Source: CAVYGM01 sp963768025
GTDB taxonomy: Bacteria > Bacteroidota > Bacteroidia > Cytophagales > Spirosomataceae
Reading direction: 5' to 3'
NCBI GenBank assembly: GCA_963768025.1
Contig: CAVYGM010000042.1
Location: forward strand, 62,001 to 126,000
Length of the DNA stretch: 64,000 bases
This document shows positions 34,874 to 45,065 of the stretch, piece by piece (position 1 is the first letter of the stretch; every line of letters begins with the position of its first letter). The notes below the pieces were generated by a model. It had not been told where the DNA came from. It ran no database searches and saw only the letters and a program-made list of their open reading frames with translations. A program made the position numbers and the translations under genes.

Positions 34874-35761
34874 TTAGTCGCCTTTCAAGAGAATGATCAG
34901 CACGGAACCCGCGCTCATAATCACCGATCCAATCAGCTTTGGACGGATACCCCGCTCCCGGAAGATGCGGTACCCAAGCAGTACGCTTACCAGCGTAGAT
35001 AGTTGAAACAGCGACAGGGCATACCCCACCGCCATGTGCTCAAAAGCGTAGTTGGTAGTCAGCTGCATGGTACCGATGCAAAGAACCAGATAGGCGTAGA
35101 TACCCAGATGGCCGGTTCGTATATGTTTGATTTCCTGCTTTACATCCACCTTATACAAAGACAGAAGTACCAGGGAAAACACCGCCCCGAAGAAGCACCA
35201 ACTCATAAAAGCAAGGGTAGTGGACGACGCCAGGATGATTTTTTTGACAAATACCGCTTCGATGGCCGTCAGGATCATGGCCCCTATCCGGAACTGGATT
35301 TCAGGCTTTTTGAGCAACTTCCACGAAAACCGCTCGGGGGTGGTATCCAGCACAAAGTAGCTCCCCCAGATGATAAGCCCAATGCCCAGCACTCCCCACA
35401 GAGTGGGCACTTCGCCCAGCAGCAAAATGCCGAAGGCTACTCCAACGACCGATTTGTACGCATTGATCGGCCCCAGGATGGAAAGATCGCCCACTTGCAG
35501 CGCCCGCACCAGGAAGCCATTCCCCAAAGCCCCGGTTATTCCTCCAAGGATGGAATAGAACCAGAACTGTGGTGGCAGTTCCCACCAATTGATGTAGGAT
35601 ACCCCGATGAGGCAAACGCAGGACAGGAGCGCATAAGTAAGGAAGTTGACGAGCAGCGGGTGGTTGCCTTGGGTAGTTAGCTGTTTTTGAAGAACATTCC
35701 CCAGAGGATTGGAGATGATCCTCAAAAAAACGGCGAGAGAGAGTAAGAGCGTCTCGGTCAA
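34874..35761 (-). CDS. DMT-superfamily (EamA) transporter
   Basis: 295 residues with about ten hydrophobic segments in two repeats. LGGITGALGNGFLVRALQVGDLSILGPINAYKSVVGVAFGILLLGE is the typical EamA half ending in the conserved LGE; the second half ends in LSLFQLSTLVSVLLGYRIFRERG. Integral inner-membrane exporter-like protein of unknown substrate. Stands alone. Confidence 0.8.
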   Translation of the reverse strand: MTETLLLSLAVFLRIISNPLGNVLQKQLTTQGNHPLLVNFLTYALLSCVCLIGVSYINWWELPPQFWFYSILGGITGALGNGFLVRALQVGDLSILGPINAYKSVVGVAFGILLLGEVPTLWGVLGIGLIIWGSYFVLDTTPERFSWKLLKKPEIQFRIGAMILTAIEAVFVKKIILASSTTLAFMSWCFFGAVFSLVLLSLYKVDVKQEIKHIRTGHLGIYAYLVLCIGTMQLTTNYAFEHMAVGYALSLFQLSTLVSVLLGYRIFRERGIRPKLIGSVIMSAGSVLIILLKGD

Positions 35762-35833
35762 GTAGCGGCTGATTAGGAGGAAGAAAGGTACAAAAACCTA
35801 CCCAATTTTTATCTTCACCATCTCCCTACTGCC

Positions 35834-36494
35834 TCAATAGGCCTCCAATTTGTTCATTGAGTACAAGCGGGAGGGCCCTACTTCCAGCTTGTATGTTTCG
35901 TCTATGCGCCCCGCAACTATGGATAAGTTGTATGTACCCACCTTTAGGTGCGAGATGTCAAAGTCTCGTCCGTAGTTGAGAATAGAGGTTTTTTCTTCGT
36001 GGATTGTTCTGCCGTCAGTGTCAACAAGTGAAATGAGTATTTGGCTTTTCCGGGGATTGTACAGGTACAGGGATAGTTTTCCGGTACTGAGCGTATACGC
36101 CCTCGTCTTAATAGAAACAGGATCGACGCTCTGGTAATCGGTATACGTTCGTTGGGAAGTGAGGGTGTAGTTTCCGGAAGCGGACGGAAAGGGGGTAGTA
36201 TCTGCCCGGCCCGCTACCAGTTTATTCTCAACCATCAAGTGCAGCATTCTATCAAATTTCCTGATATTGCGTCGGCTGGGTTTGATCAATTGCCCCCTCA
36301 GCTGTTCGCGATAGAGGAGGTTGCCTTCTTCATCGAAAAACATGATCACGGTGTTGCCGTTAACCGGGTTGCTTTTGGCGGTCCAGAAGGGGGTACCTTG
36401 GGCTTCACGGGAACTTTCAAAATAGGCAGCATCCTGCTGGCAAAGAGCGGGGCTGACAAATCGCCACCAGTACGATGAGTAGGAAGATTTTCAT
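35834..36494 (-). CDS. Small secreted protein, frame broken after the signal peptide
   Basis: About 219 residues when joined. The N-terminus at 36494 reads MKIFLLIVLVAICQP.., a signal peptide; one extra base in the G4 run at 36449-36452 (plus strand) shifts the frame, after which the 171-residue body (VIMFFDEEGNLLYREQL..) runs to the stop at 35834. The C-terminus (SLYLYNPRKSQILISLVDTDGR, DISHLKVGTYNLSIVAG) resembles the beta-sandwich seen at the end of type IX-secreted Bacteroidota proteins, but no firm sorting domain is claimed. Function unknown. Confidence 0.65.
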
Positions 36495-36638
36495 AGCCTG
36501 TTCGGGTTGGATAAGTGCTTCGTAACTACCCCAAGTTGTCGATGATCCAGTGAACAAAAAAATAAAATACGTCGAATGCCCGGATTCAGCAGCTGAGTGG
36601 CCGTTTCTACCAGTAGAGAAGGAAGTTTTGGGGCAGGA

Positions 36639-37406
36639 TCACTTTCCCAGCCATTTTTTGAAATCTGCCATCCGGTCACCGCTTACGAATACTTCCGTGC
36701 TCAGGGGAGGCCTCAGATCCAGTTTGAGTTTTCCACTCGACAGGGTGCTCATGGAATGAATACTGGCGTGGGATATGATTAAATGCCGGTTGACTCGAAA
36801 AAAATCTTTGGGGTCCAGCATCTCGCTCAACCGATCCAGGCTGAAATCCATGGAAAGATGCTGCTCGCCGAAGGTTTTCAAAAAAGTAGCTTTTTCTTCA
36901 ATGGTAAAATAGGCAATGTCCACAGTGCGTATACTGAATATCTTGCTTCCGGCCGAGGCCAAAAACCGCTCCTTGTAGGACTCGGCCGCAGTAGGCTGGT
37001 AGCTGGAAATGAAGGCCGCCAGTTCGGGGGCTATCCTGGATGGTGCTTTCAGCCGGGCATACTTATCCATGGCCGAAGCCAGCTCCACCGGGTCAATTGG
37101 TTTTAGCAGATAATCAATGCTATTGGCCTTAAAGGCTTTCAGTGTGTACTCGCTGTAGGCCGTAGTGAAAATAACGGGAATCGTAAGATGGAGGTGGTCA
37201 ATTATCTTGAAGGCCAGGTCGTCTTCCAGGTGCAGGTCCATAAAAATCAGATCGGGCTTGACATGACTATCGGCTTCCAGCCAATTGATGCTTTCTTTGA
37301 CGGAAGGCAGGCAGCCCAGGATTTTGATGGTAGAGTCGTATTTTTTAATAAGATCCCGCAATCGATTGGCGCTCAGCGTTTCATCTTCAATGAGTAATAC
37401 ATTCAT
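36639..37406 (-). CDS. LytTR-family response regulator
   Basis: 255 residues. Receiver domain (MNVLLIEDETLSANRLR, phospho-acceptor in LIFMDLHLEDD about D57, Lys in YLLKPID), then a LytTR DNA-binding domain (FLASAGSKIFSIRTVDIAYFTIEEKATFLKTF, RLSEMLDPKDFFRVNRHLIISHASI). The start overlaps the kinase stop (TAATG), so the two are translationally coupled. Confidence 0.92.
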   Translation of the reverse strand: MNVLLIEDETLSANRLRDLIKKYDSTIKILGCLPSVKESINWLEADSHVKPDLIFMDLHLEDDLAFKIIDHLHLTIPVIFTTAYSEYTLKAFKANSIDYLLKPIDPVELASAMDKYARLKAPSRIAPELAAFISSYQPTAAESYKERFLASAGSKIFSIRTVDIAYFTIEEKATFLKTFGEQHLSMDFSLDRLSEMLDPKDFFRVNRHLIISHASIHSMSTLSSGKLKLDLRPPLSTEVFVSGDRMADFKKWLGK

Positions 37407-38506
37407 TAGAACAGGGGGATCTTGACTATAAATTGGTTCTCCTCCTGACTAACCACTACCGGACGGTTGATCAAGAGCCTATACCGATTGATGATATTAT
37501 ACAAGCCCAGCTTAGTAGAGGGCTCCGGCAACTCCCGAATCTGCATGGGATTGCTGACGATCAGGAAATCTCCTTCTACCCCAATGTGGATGGTCAGCGG
37601 CATACTTGCCGACATTTGATTGTGCTTGACGGCGTTTTCGACCAATAGCTGTAAGGTAAGCGGCACGATGGAGTAGCGGGTCAGATCGGGCTCCGGAATG
37701 GTAACATGCAGTTGGAGTTTATCCTCAAATCTGATCTTGAGCAGAAACATATAGGTTTCCAGGAATTCCATTTCCTTTCCCAACTTTATGTGATCATAGT
37801 CCGACTGCTCCAAAATGTACCGGTAAGCTTTGGAGAGCCGATTGATAAATTCCACGGACAGCTTCGGGTTGGTTTCGACCAGGCTGGTCAGTACGCTGAA
37901 ATTATTGAAAAGAAAATGGGGGCTTACCTGGTTTTTCAAGGCATTGAAATGCGCTTTGATGTTCTCTTTTTCCAAACGCTCTTCGTTGATATGCACCTGC
38001 TGGAGCTTCTGGTAGACGCGCTTGTGCGTGGCAAGGTAGTAAACGGCCATCAGTGCCATTACCGTAATACTGGTATTGGCTCTTTTTTTATATTGTAATT
38101 GATAAGGTACCTTAAGATTCAGGAGGTTTGTTACGCCCTGCTGTTCCCAGAGCAGTTCCATGCTGTGCCAGAGTATCCGAAATATGGAATTAAACAGCAC
38201 GGCCAACACAATGGCAATCAGCAGGGTAACGAATTGATTCAGAAACCTGGAATCATCTAAAAACGCTTCTCCGAAATTGTCCAACCTGTACTGTTGAAGC
38301 CATTCAATGACAATGACCCACACGGTAAAAAACACGGTGGTGAACAGCAATTCCATGATCCAGAGAGGCAGCTTGTAAAAGAAAATGGTCTGGTCAATCA
38401 CCAGCACATTCATGTATATACGTAAGGGGACATAGATGATCGCCAGCCCGAAGGCGAGTTGCCATTTTTGTTTGCCGGTAAGTGGGTTCAGGAAGTTTGC
38501 CTGCAT
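37406..38506 (-). CDS. LytS-like sensor histidine kinase
   Basis: 366 residues. Four N-terminal TM segments (about 16-30, 45-68, 92-108, 145-160), then a dimerisation helix with the phospho-acceptor His in NQVSPHFLFNNFSVL (about H197) and an ATPase domain (LTLQLLVENAVKHNQMS). LytS/YehU-type kinase, partner of the LytTR regulator that overlaps its stop. The signal is unknown; such Bacteroidota pairs often act on cell-envelope or exopolysaccharide genes (family inference). Confidence 0.9.
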   Translation of the reverse strand: MQANFLNPLTGKQKWQLAFGLAIIYVPLRIYMNVLVIDQTIFFYKLPLWIMELLFTTVFFTVWVIVIEWLQQYRLDNFGEAFLDDSRFLNQFVTLLIAIVLAVLFNSIFRILWHSMELLWEQQGVTNLLNLKVPYQLQYKKRANTSITVMALMAVYYLATHKRVYQKLQQVHINEERLEKENIKAHFNALKNQVSPHFLFNNFSVLTSLVETNPKLSVEFINRLSKAYRYILEQSDYDHIKLGKEMEFLETYMFLLKIRFEDKLQLHVTIPEPDLTRYSIVPLTLQLLVENAVKHNQMSASMPLTIHIGVEGDFLIVSNPMQIRELPEPSTKLGLYNIINRYRLLINRPVVVSQEENQFIVKIPLF

Positions 38507-38739
38507 CGGTCCGCGATCGCGTGATTTAAGACAATAAAAGCAATTTTCGGCTTGATTCTAGCTTTACTCGCCACTCGATTGGATAGGAACAAAACTGCAA
38601 AGACAGAGCATTAAACCCGATAACAATATAAAGGTCAATGATTTACATTCATCAAACACTGATCCCAATGAGACTACTTGCACGAGATGGGAGCTTTTAT
38701 TGCGCCGCAAACGATCCACTCAGGGGCCCAAAACGGTCA

Positions 38740-38772
38740 TTCGAATGGCGAAAGCCGCCATTCGAAGTTTTT
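38740..38772 (+). terminator. Hairpin with T-run in the 38.5-38.8 kb intergenic region
   Basis: Perfect 10-bp stem TTCGAATGGC (38740-38749)/GCCATTCGAA (38757-38766), followed by GTTTTTATTT. It works on the plus strand, though the flanking genes are minus-strand; the rest of the 302-bp gap (38507-38808) shows no gene. Confidence 0.6.
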
Positions 38773-38808
38773 ATTTGCCCTATCCAGTACAAATGCCCCT
38801 GGGCTTCC

Positions 38809-41413
38809 CTATTCGTCCTCCATTTCAAGCAACAGATTCGCAATCAACGCCGTCCAGCCGGTTTGGTGCGAGGCCCCCAGGCCCTGACCGGTATCACCAT
38901 GAAAGAACTCGTAGTAGAGATGATGCTCTTTGAAATGCTCCCCCGCCCACTGGGACTGGTACTTAGCGTGGTACTCGAAGGCACCCGTTTTATCCCGTTC
39001 AAATATTTTCAGGAGCCTTTTGGTAAGCTCCCTTGCAATCTGCTTCAGGGTAAGCTTATTGCCCGACCCCGCCGGAAACTCGTAGGTATAACTGTCTCCG
39101 TAGTAGGTATGGTACTTCCGCAGGGCGTTGATGATCAGGTAGTTCAAAGGAAACCAGATCGGCCCGCGCCAATTGGAGTTCCCGCCAAACATATCGCTGG
39201 TACTTTCGCCGGGTTCGTATTGGATGCGGTACTCACCCCCTTGGTACCCAAACACGAAGGGATTGTCCTGGTAGTGCTTGGAGAGGGATCGGATGCCGTA
39301 GTCGGACAAAAACTCCGCTTCATCCAGCAGTCGTTTCAGGAGCGATTCCAGCCGATCGCCCACCATGATGGCAAAGAGGTAGTTGCCGTCCTTGTTCATT
39401 TTTTCAATATCCGAAATCACCCGCGTCAGGTCCGGTCGGGTAAGTTTGATCACCTGAAGGCGGGTATTGAACTCGCGTAGCTTTGCAAATACATCTTTGG
39501 GTATGATTTCGACCGCCAATAAGGGAATGATCCCGACCAGCGAACGAATTTTCAACCGCTCGCTCGTGCCGTTTTCAAACTGAATGGCATCGTAGTAGAA
39601 AGCGTCCTCATCGTCCCACAGCGAAATATCCTTCTTGCCAATGTGGTGCATGGCCCAGCCAATATTCAGAAAATGCCGGAAAAACTTAGCCGCCGATTCC
39701 TCAAATGACGGATTGTGCTGGGCCAATTCCAGCGATATTCGCAGCATGTTGATGGCGTACATGGCCATCCAGCTGGTGGCGTCAGCCTGCTGCAATTTTT
39801 TGATGCCAGGCGGCATGTGGTTGCGGTCAAACACCCCAATGTTATCCAGGCCCAGGAAGCCACCCTCAAATATATCAGTGCCGTTCGCATCCTTCTGATT
39901 CACCCACCAGGTAAAATTCATCAGCAGTTTCTGGAAAGCCCGTTCGAGGAAATCCCAGTCGGGTACCCCGGTTTTTTTCTTATCGGTCTCAAATACGTAC
40001 CACACGCCCCAGGCATGGACGGGCGGATTTACGTCGCTAAAATTCCATTCGTAGGCGGGAATTTGCCCGTTGGGGTGCATGTAATACTCCCGGAGAACCA
40101 ACAGCAACTGTTGCTTCGCAAAATGAGGATCCACGTGCACAAAAGTGGCGGCATGAAAGGCCAGATCCCAGGCCGCAAACCAGGGGTACTCCCACTTATC
40201 GGGCATGGAAATAATATTGCGGCAGGTGAGGTGCTGCCAGGCAAAATTCCGTTTCTGTATCCGGAAAGGGGGTGTTTCGTTGGGTTCGCCAAAGAGCCAT
40301 TTGAACACATCCAGATAGTAGAACTGCTTAGTCCAGAGCAAGCCCCCCAGCGAGCTCCGCAGTAATTGCTTTTGGGTAACTGAGAGGCTTTTCGGGGTAA
40401 GGTTTTCGTAGAAATTATCCGTTTCGACTCGGCGGGTGGACATGATGTCATCAAACCCGGTCCAGGGGTCGGCGATGGTTCCTTTGCTTAGCCGAACTTT
40501 GAAAGTTTTGGACGCACCGGGCTCAATCTCTCCCGTGAGCCAGATCGCCGATTTGGTGCCTTGCTTTTTCGGGATTCACCGTATCTTTCTGATTAACAAC
40601 ATGGTTATTAATCCCATCTTTTACAAAATCAGTATCATTGGGCCGGTGAAAAATGCGCTGGGCGTTGGTTTCGTTGTCACAAAATAGTTGCTCACCGCCC
40701 TGATGATAGAAATAAAAACTACCATTACGCGACGAGCTCGTCCGTAGACAATCGTCCGAATGCGAGACAATCTCGGGTTTGCTGAACCGGGCATTGTGCT
40801 TCCAGAAATTACGAAACCAAAGATGCGGCAGCACATGGATGGTAGCCGTTTCCGGCCCCCGATTATGTACGGTTATCTGCATCAGAATATCGTTGATATC
40901 AGCCTTGGCGTATTCAATATAGCAATCAAAATAGCGGTTGTCTTCGAACAGATCGGAATCCAGCAGTTCGTACTCCGGACTCAGGCGATCCCGCCGGTTC
41001 TGATTCAGCAAATCCAGGTAGGGATAGGCGGCTTGGGGGTACTTATAGAGGTACTTGCAGTAAGAATGCGTGGGGGACGAATCGAGGTGGAAATAGAGTT
41101 CCTTCACATCTTCGCCGTGGTTGCCCTCACCGTTGGTAAGGCCAAAGAGCCTTTCTTTTAGGATAGAATCGTTGCCGTTCCAGAAAGCCGGGGCCAGGCA
41201 CAGTACCTGGTCGCTGTCGCAAAAACCCCCTATGCCTTCTTCGCCCCAGCGGTAGGCGTAGCTCCGGGCCAGGTCGTGGTTTATGTAAGTCCAGGCATTG
41301 CCATAGTGACTATAGTCTTCCCGGACGGTGCCCCACTGCCGTTCCGAAATGTACGGCCCCCATTTTTTCCATTTCTTGAGATTTGCTGGCTGAGAAAGGC
41401 GGTCTTGTTCCAT
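38809..41413 (-). CDS. MGH1-like glycoside hydrolase (glucosidase, GH63-like), frame broken
   Basis: About 868 residues when joined. Part 1 (40523-41413) is WGPYISERQWGTVREDYSHYGNAW, NDSILKERLFGLTNGEGNHGEDVKELYFHLD; part 2 (38809 to about 40560) has WEYPWFAAWDLAFHAATFVHVDPHF, GGFLGLDNIGVFDRNHMPPG and NSNWRGPIWFPLNYLI, typical of MGH1-like (alpha/alpha)6-barrel hydrolases with GH63 similarity. One extra base near 40561 (TT) shifts the frame; removal restores TKSAIWLTGEIEPGASKTF. No signal peptide, so cytoplasmic sugar hydrolysis (possibly mannosylglycerate or glucosylglycerate) by family analogy. Confidence 0.78.
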
Positions 41414-41766
41414 GGGTTTACACTAATGCTTACTAAAATGAATTCAAATTGTAAGTTAGTGTATATTTTGAATAGAATTATATTGATAAACGATCTTTGT
41501 ATTCATTTCGGATTTTTATGTACCTATTTATTCATTTTTGCAAAATTTTATTTGGTATTTTTAACAATAAAACCAATCCTGAGGTCTTAAATTAAGACTT
41601 TACCCATATAGTTAATTTATACTATATGAATGGATTTTATATAATTATTCCTATATTTATTTGCTCATAATCCAGCTTCAACAAACTCTAAATGCAGGAT
41701 GGGTCAGGCGTGCGAGTTCCGTTTCGTTTGAATTTTGCCTTTTTATAATGGCTGCGGCATTTATCC
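41414..41766. other. A/T-rich intergenic region with small palindromes
   Basis: 353 bp, very A/T-rich up to about 41700, unlike the roughly 50% GC flanks. It holds GTCTTAA/TTAAGAC (41584-41598) and CATATAGT/ACTATATG (41605-41628, 8-nt loop). Probably the promoter of the glycoside hydrolase gene; no gene found. Confidence 0.6.
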
Positions 41767-43143
41767 TTACTGCCCTATTCCTACCGGCAAAGAGCCCCGC
41801 CAGGCCAGCACTTGTTTGCTCATTTGCTGGACGATTTTCGGGTTTTCCGCCGCGACATTTTCTTTCTCTGCGGCATCTTTTTGCATATCGTACAGTTGCG
41901 CACCCGTACCATCGGTATTCAGCAACAGCTTCCATTTTCCCACCCGTAAGGCAAGATTGGGGCTCACATCTTCGGCATCGGGAGGGTAGTTGAAGCTCAC
42001 ATGATTGCGCCCGTACTCCCAGTAGATGGGCTTCTTTCGGGCAAATTTCTTACCAAACCAGCTATCCGACACATCTTCTCCATCCATTTGGGCAAGGTTG
42101 GGTACCGTGGCTTTCGCAATGCGGCAAAAAGATGGAAATAAATCGGTACCCGTCATCAGGGCGGTTTCATTCACCTGCCCGGCGGGTACTTTGCCGGGGT
42201 AGCGTAGGATGAACGGCATCCGGATGCCGCCCTCATAAAGCGACAACTTGGTGCCACGCAGGCCCACGGTACGGCGATCGCCGAAGGCGGGAAGTGGGCC
42301 GTTGTCGCTGGTGAAAATGACGAGCGTGTTTTCGTCCAGACCGAGCGCTTTGAGTCCGGCCATCAGGCGGCCTAGTTGGGTATCTACCTCTACCAGTACC
42401 TTGGCCAAATTGGGCATCTTTTCCGAGTCGCGGGGGTGTACCTCTATGGCCTCCGGGTCGGGGATCCAGGGCGTATGCACGTCGTCGAGCCAGAGGTTAA
42501 TGTAAGAGGCTCCGTCTTTGTTCTTGGCCAGAAAATCCAGGGTTTTGTCCACAAAATAGGCCGTACGATTCCAGCGCTTCACACTATCCTGTTTGGACCA
42601 GATCCAGTTGGTGGCCGTCAGCAGCGGATCAGGATCGGGGCTTTCGTAGGTACTCGAATACTCGTCAAAGCCGTACTCGGGTATGCCGGGGGCTTCGGTC
42701 ACGTCGCGGCCCCCGCCCATGTGCCACTTGCCAAAGTGGGCGGTATGGTAGCCTGCTTCGCGCAGGGTACGCGCCACCGAAGGCGCGCGCGGGTCCAGAA
42801 AATCGGCCTGCTCGCAGGTACGGTTGTGTTTTTTGTTGCTCAGGTAGGAGGTGATGTTCCAGCGGGCCGGATGCATGCCGGTGGTGAGGCTTACCCGCGA
42901 GGGCGAGCAAATGGGCGCTCCGCTATAATACTGCGTAAACCGGGTACCTTCGGCGGCCAGGCGGTCAATATTCGGGGTAGGTGCCACCTTGCCACCGTAG
43001 CAACCTACATCGCCAATGCCCATGTCATCCGTCAGGATCAGGATGATGTTGGGGCGTGGGGCGGCTTTTTGGGAATAGCCCGGTAGGGTTAGTACCAAAA
43101 GCAATCCAATCAAAGTGAATAGATAGAAGCCGAGGAGCTTCAT
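41767..43143 (-). CDS. Secreted sulfatase (formylglycine type)
   Basis: 458 residues from the ATG at 43143 (MKLLGFYLFTLIG signal peptide; an upstream in-frame start at 43233 is less likely). Alkaline-phosphatase-fold sulfatase: metal site IILILTDDMGIGDVG, maturation site C-S-P-S-R in GAPICSPSRVSLTTG (Cys becomes formylglycine, about C79), FGKWHMGGG, and FTSDNGPLPAFG. Removes sulfate esters from glycans in the periplasm. A second, broken sulfatase gene lies 114 bp upstream on the same strand. Confidence 0.9.
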   Translation of the reverse strand: MKLLGFYLFTLIGLLLVLTLPGYSQKAAPRPNIILILTDDMGIGDVGCYGGKVAPTPNIDRLAAEGTRFTQYYSGAPICSPSRVSLTTGMHPARWNITSYLSNKKHNRTCEQADFLDPRAPSVARTLREAGYHTAHFGKWHMGGGRDVTEAPGIPEYGFDEYSSTYESPDPDPLLTATNWIWSKQDSVKRWNRTAYFVDKTLDFLAKNKDGASYINLWLDDVHTPWIPDPEAIEVHPRDSEKMPNLAKVLVEVDTQLGRLMAGLKALGLDENTLVIFTSDNGPLPAFGDRRTVGLRGTKLSLYEGGIRMPFILRYPGKVPAGQVNETALMTGTDLFPSFCRIAKATVPNLAQMDGEDVSDSWFGKKFARKKPIYWEYGRNHVSFNYPPDAEDVSPNLALRVGKWKLLLNTDGTGAQLYDMQKDAAEKENVAAENPKIVQQMSKQVLAWRGSLPVGIGQ

Positions 43144-43256
43144 GAAAGTTGTATTTTTAGTGTTTATCCGCATGATTGGTAAAACCTGATGAATTGTAAT
43201 AGTTAGACTTACTGACTGTGTAAGTAGGATCATATGTTGGAAAAGCCAGCCAAAAC

Positions 43257-44907
43257 TTACTCCGCCGGAATCCCCATTTGCCTACTCCATAAATCGTATT
43301 TCTGCTGCATTTCCCGGGCCTTGTCGGGGTACTTTTCCACCAGGTTTTGAGATTCGGTGCGGTCGGATTTGATGTTGTATAGCTCCCAGCCCTTCCGCTT
43401 GGGGTACACCAGTTTCCAGTCGCCTTCAATAAGAGCCTTGCCGCCTTCGTGCTCAAAAAACAACTGAGCGTAGGGTTTGCCTTTTTTGTTCTGAAGCACC
43501 GGTAGCAGGCTATGCCCGTCCATGTCGTTGAGGGCGTGGCCGGCGTAGGATTTGGGATAGGGCGTTCCCGTCAGGTCCAAGGCCGTGGGCAGGATGTCCA
43601 TGGCGTGGGTGAGCTCGTCGGAGAAGCCTCCTGGGCGGGTTCTCTAAGCCTTTCCAGCTTATGATCATAGGGGTACGTACGCCGCCACCCACCGACTCGG
43701 CCTTCCAGAGCCGATAGGGCGAGTTGATAGCGTTGGCCCACTCCGGTCCAATGCCCGTATACGACAGCTCTGAACCGATCACCTCGGTCGGTATCGCATC
43801 GGCGTACAGGAGCTTTTGTCCGTCGCGGGTTTCGGAGGGGCGATCGTAACCCGGCACATTCGGAATCTCGGGCGAAGCACCATTGTCCGACATGAACACG
43901 ATCAGGGTATTGTCCAGCTCACCGGTTGCTTCCAGGGCTTGAAGTACCTGACCAATGCCCCGGTCCATGCGGGCCACCATGGCGGCGTGGGTCGCCATTT
44001 TCCTGACGTTGAACTCCTTTCACCTTCGCCGACAGTTCGTTCCACTTCCGGCCCGGGATGGGTGAGAGAGGGTTTTCTTTGGCGGTAATCAGGCCCAGCT
44101 TTATTTGCCTTTCGCGACGTACTTTTTGGAGTACATCCCAGCCATCTTTGTACACGGGTAAGTATTTTTCAATATCGTCCTTCCGGAGCCTGAATGGGCC
44201 AATGCGGCGACGTATAGGCCAGGTACAGCAGGAAAGGGGTCTTCTTTTTTTGAAAAATCCCGAATGTAGTTGCTGGCCTTTTGGGAAAAATCGTCGGTGA
44301 TGTAGTAGTCTTTGCCCACCGACTTGACGGGCTGATCGCCCTCCACCAGCGAGAAGGGGTCAAAGTAGCTCACCACGCCCCAGATGATGCCATAGAACTT
44401 TTCAAAACCCCGGTTGACGGGGTAGGTACTCACTTCGGCAAAGGGGATGCCGGGGTCGTGCTGGTGGTTGAGCCAGGCCAGGTGGGTTTTCTGGTCTTTG
44501 AGGGGTACAGCTTCCGACAAATGCCATTTGCCCACCAGGCCCGTTTGGTAGCCATTGTCTTTGAGCACCTCGGCGATGGTCACGCCGTCACGGGTCATGC
44601 TGCGGCCGTTACGGATCAGGCCTACGCGGTGCTGGTACTGTCCGGTGAGCAGGCTAGCGCGGGTGGGGCAGCAGCGGGCACTGTTGTAGGCGTTGCGGAA
44701 TCGGAGTCCGCTGGCCGCCAGCTTGTCCAGATTAGGGGTGGCTATTTCTCCTCCGTAGCAGCCTATATCCGAATAGCCCAGGTCGTCGGCCAGGATAATC
44801 AGGAGATTGGGTTTGGCTTTGAGGGGCGTTTTTTGGCTTTTATTAAATCCAGCAAGTGCCGCTATGAGTAGCACTCCACCCAGAATGAAAAGTACCGTTT
44901 TATTCAT
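43257..44907 (-). CDS. Second secreted sulfatase, frame broken at several points
   Basis: About 550 residues in total. The N-terminal part (44101-44907) has a signal anchor, NLLIILADDLGYSDIGCYGG, the formylglycine site C-C-P-T-R in ARCCPTRASLLTG, and LVGKWHLSE; after KKEDP the frame shifts to LLYLAYTSPHWPIQAPE, then VYKDGWDVLQKVR, then ATHAAMVARMDRGIG..FMSDNGASPE, then MDILPTALDLTGTPYPKSY to the stop at 43257. At least four shifts. Homology remains in every piece and single-base indels could join them, so indels are suspected, but the number leaves true decay possible. Confidence 0.75.
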
Positions 44908-45065
44908 GAAGGTTTATAAAATTTTGTTTAGGAACAATCTGACAGACAACAAACTGGATTTGATTTGAACAAAAAAAAGATATACCTATCTGATTTTTAG
45001 AGTACACAAAAAATAATGACATTCCTTATTATATTGAGCCTGTTTCTGACATTTATACCTCTCTC

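Noticed and set aside
38638..39480. A 280-residue plus-strand frame
   Set aside because: It is antisense to the glycoside hydrolase, with no recognisable domain; the hydrolase frame has clear family motifs.
41661..41993. Plus-strand frame over the sulfatase end
   Set aside because: Overlaps the sulfatase antisense; residues look like no known protein.
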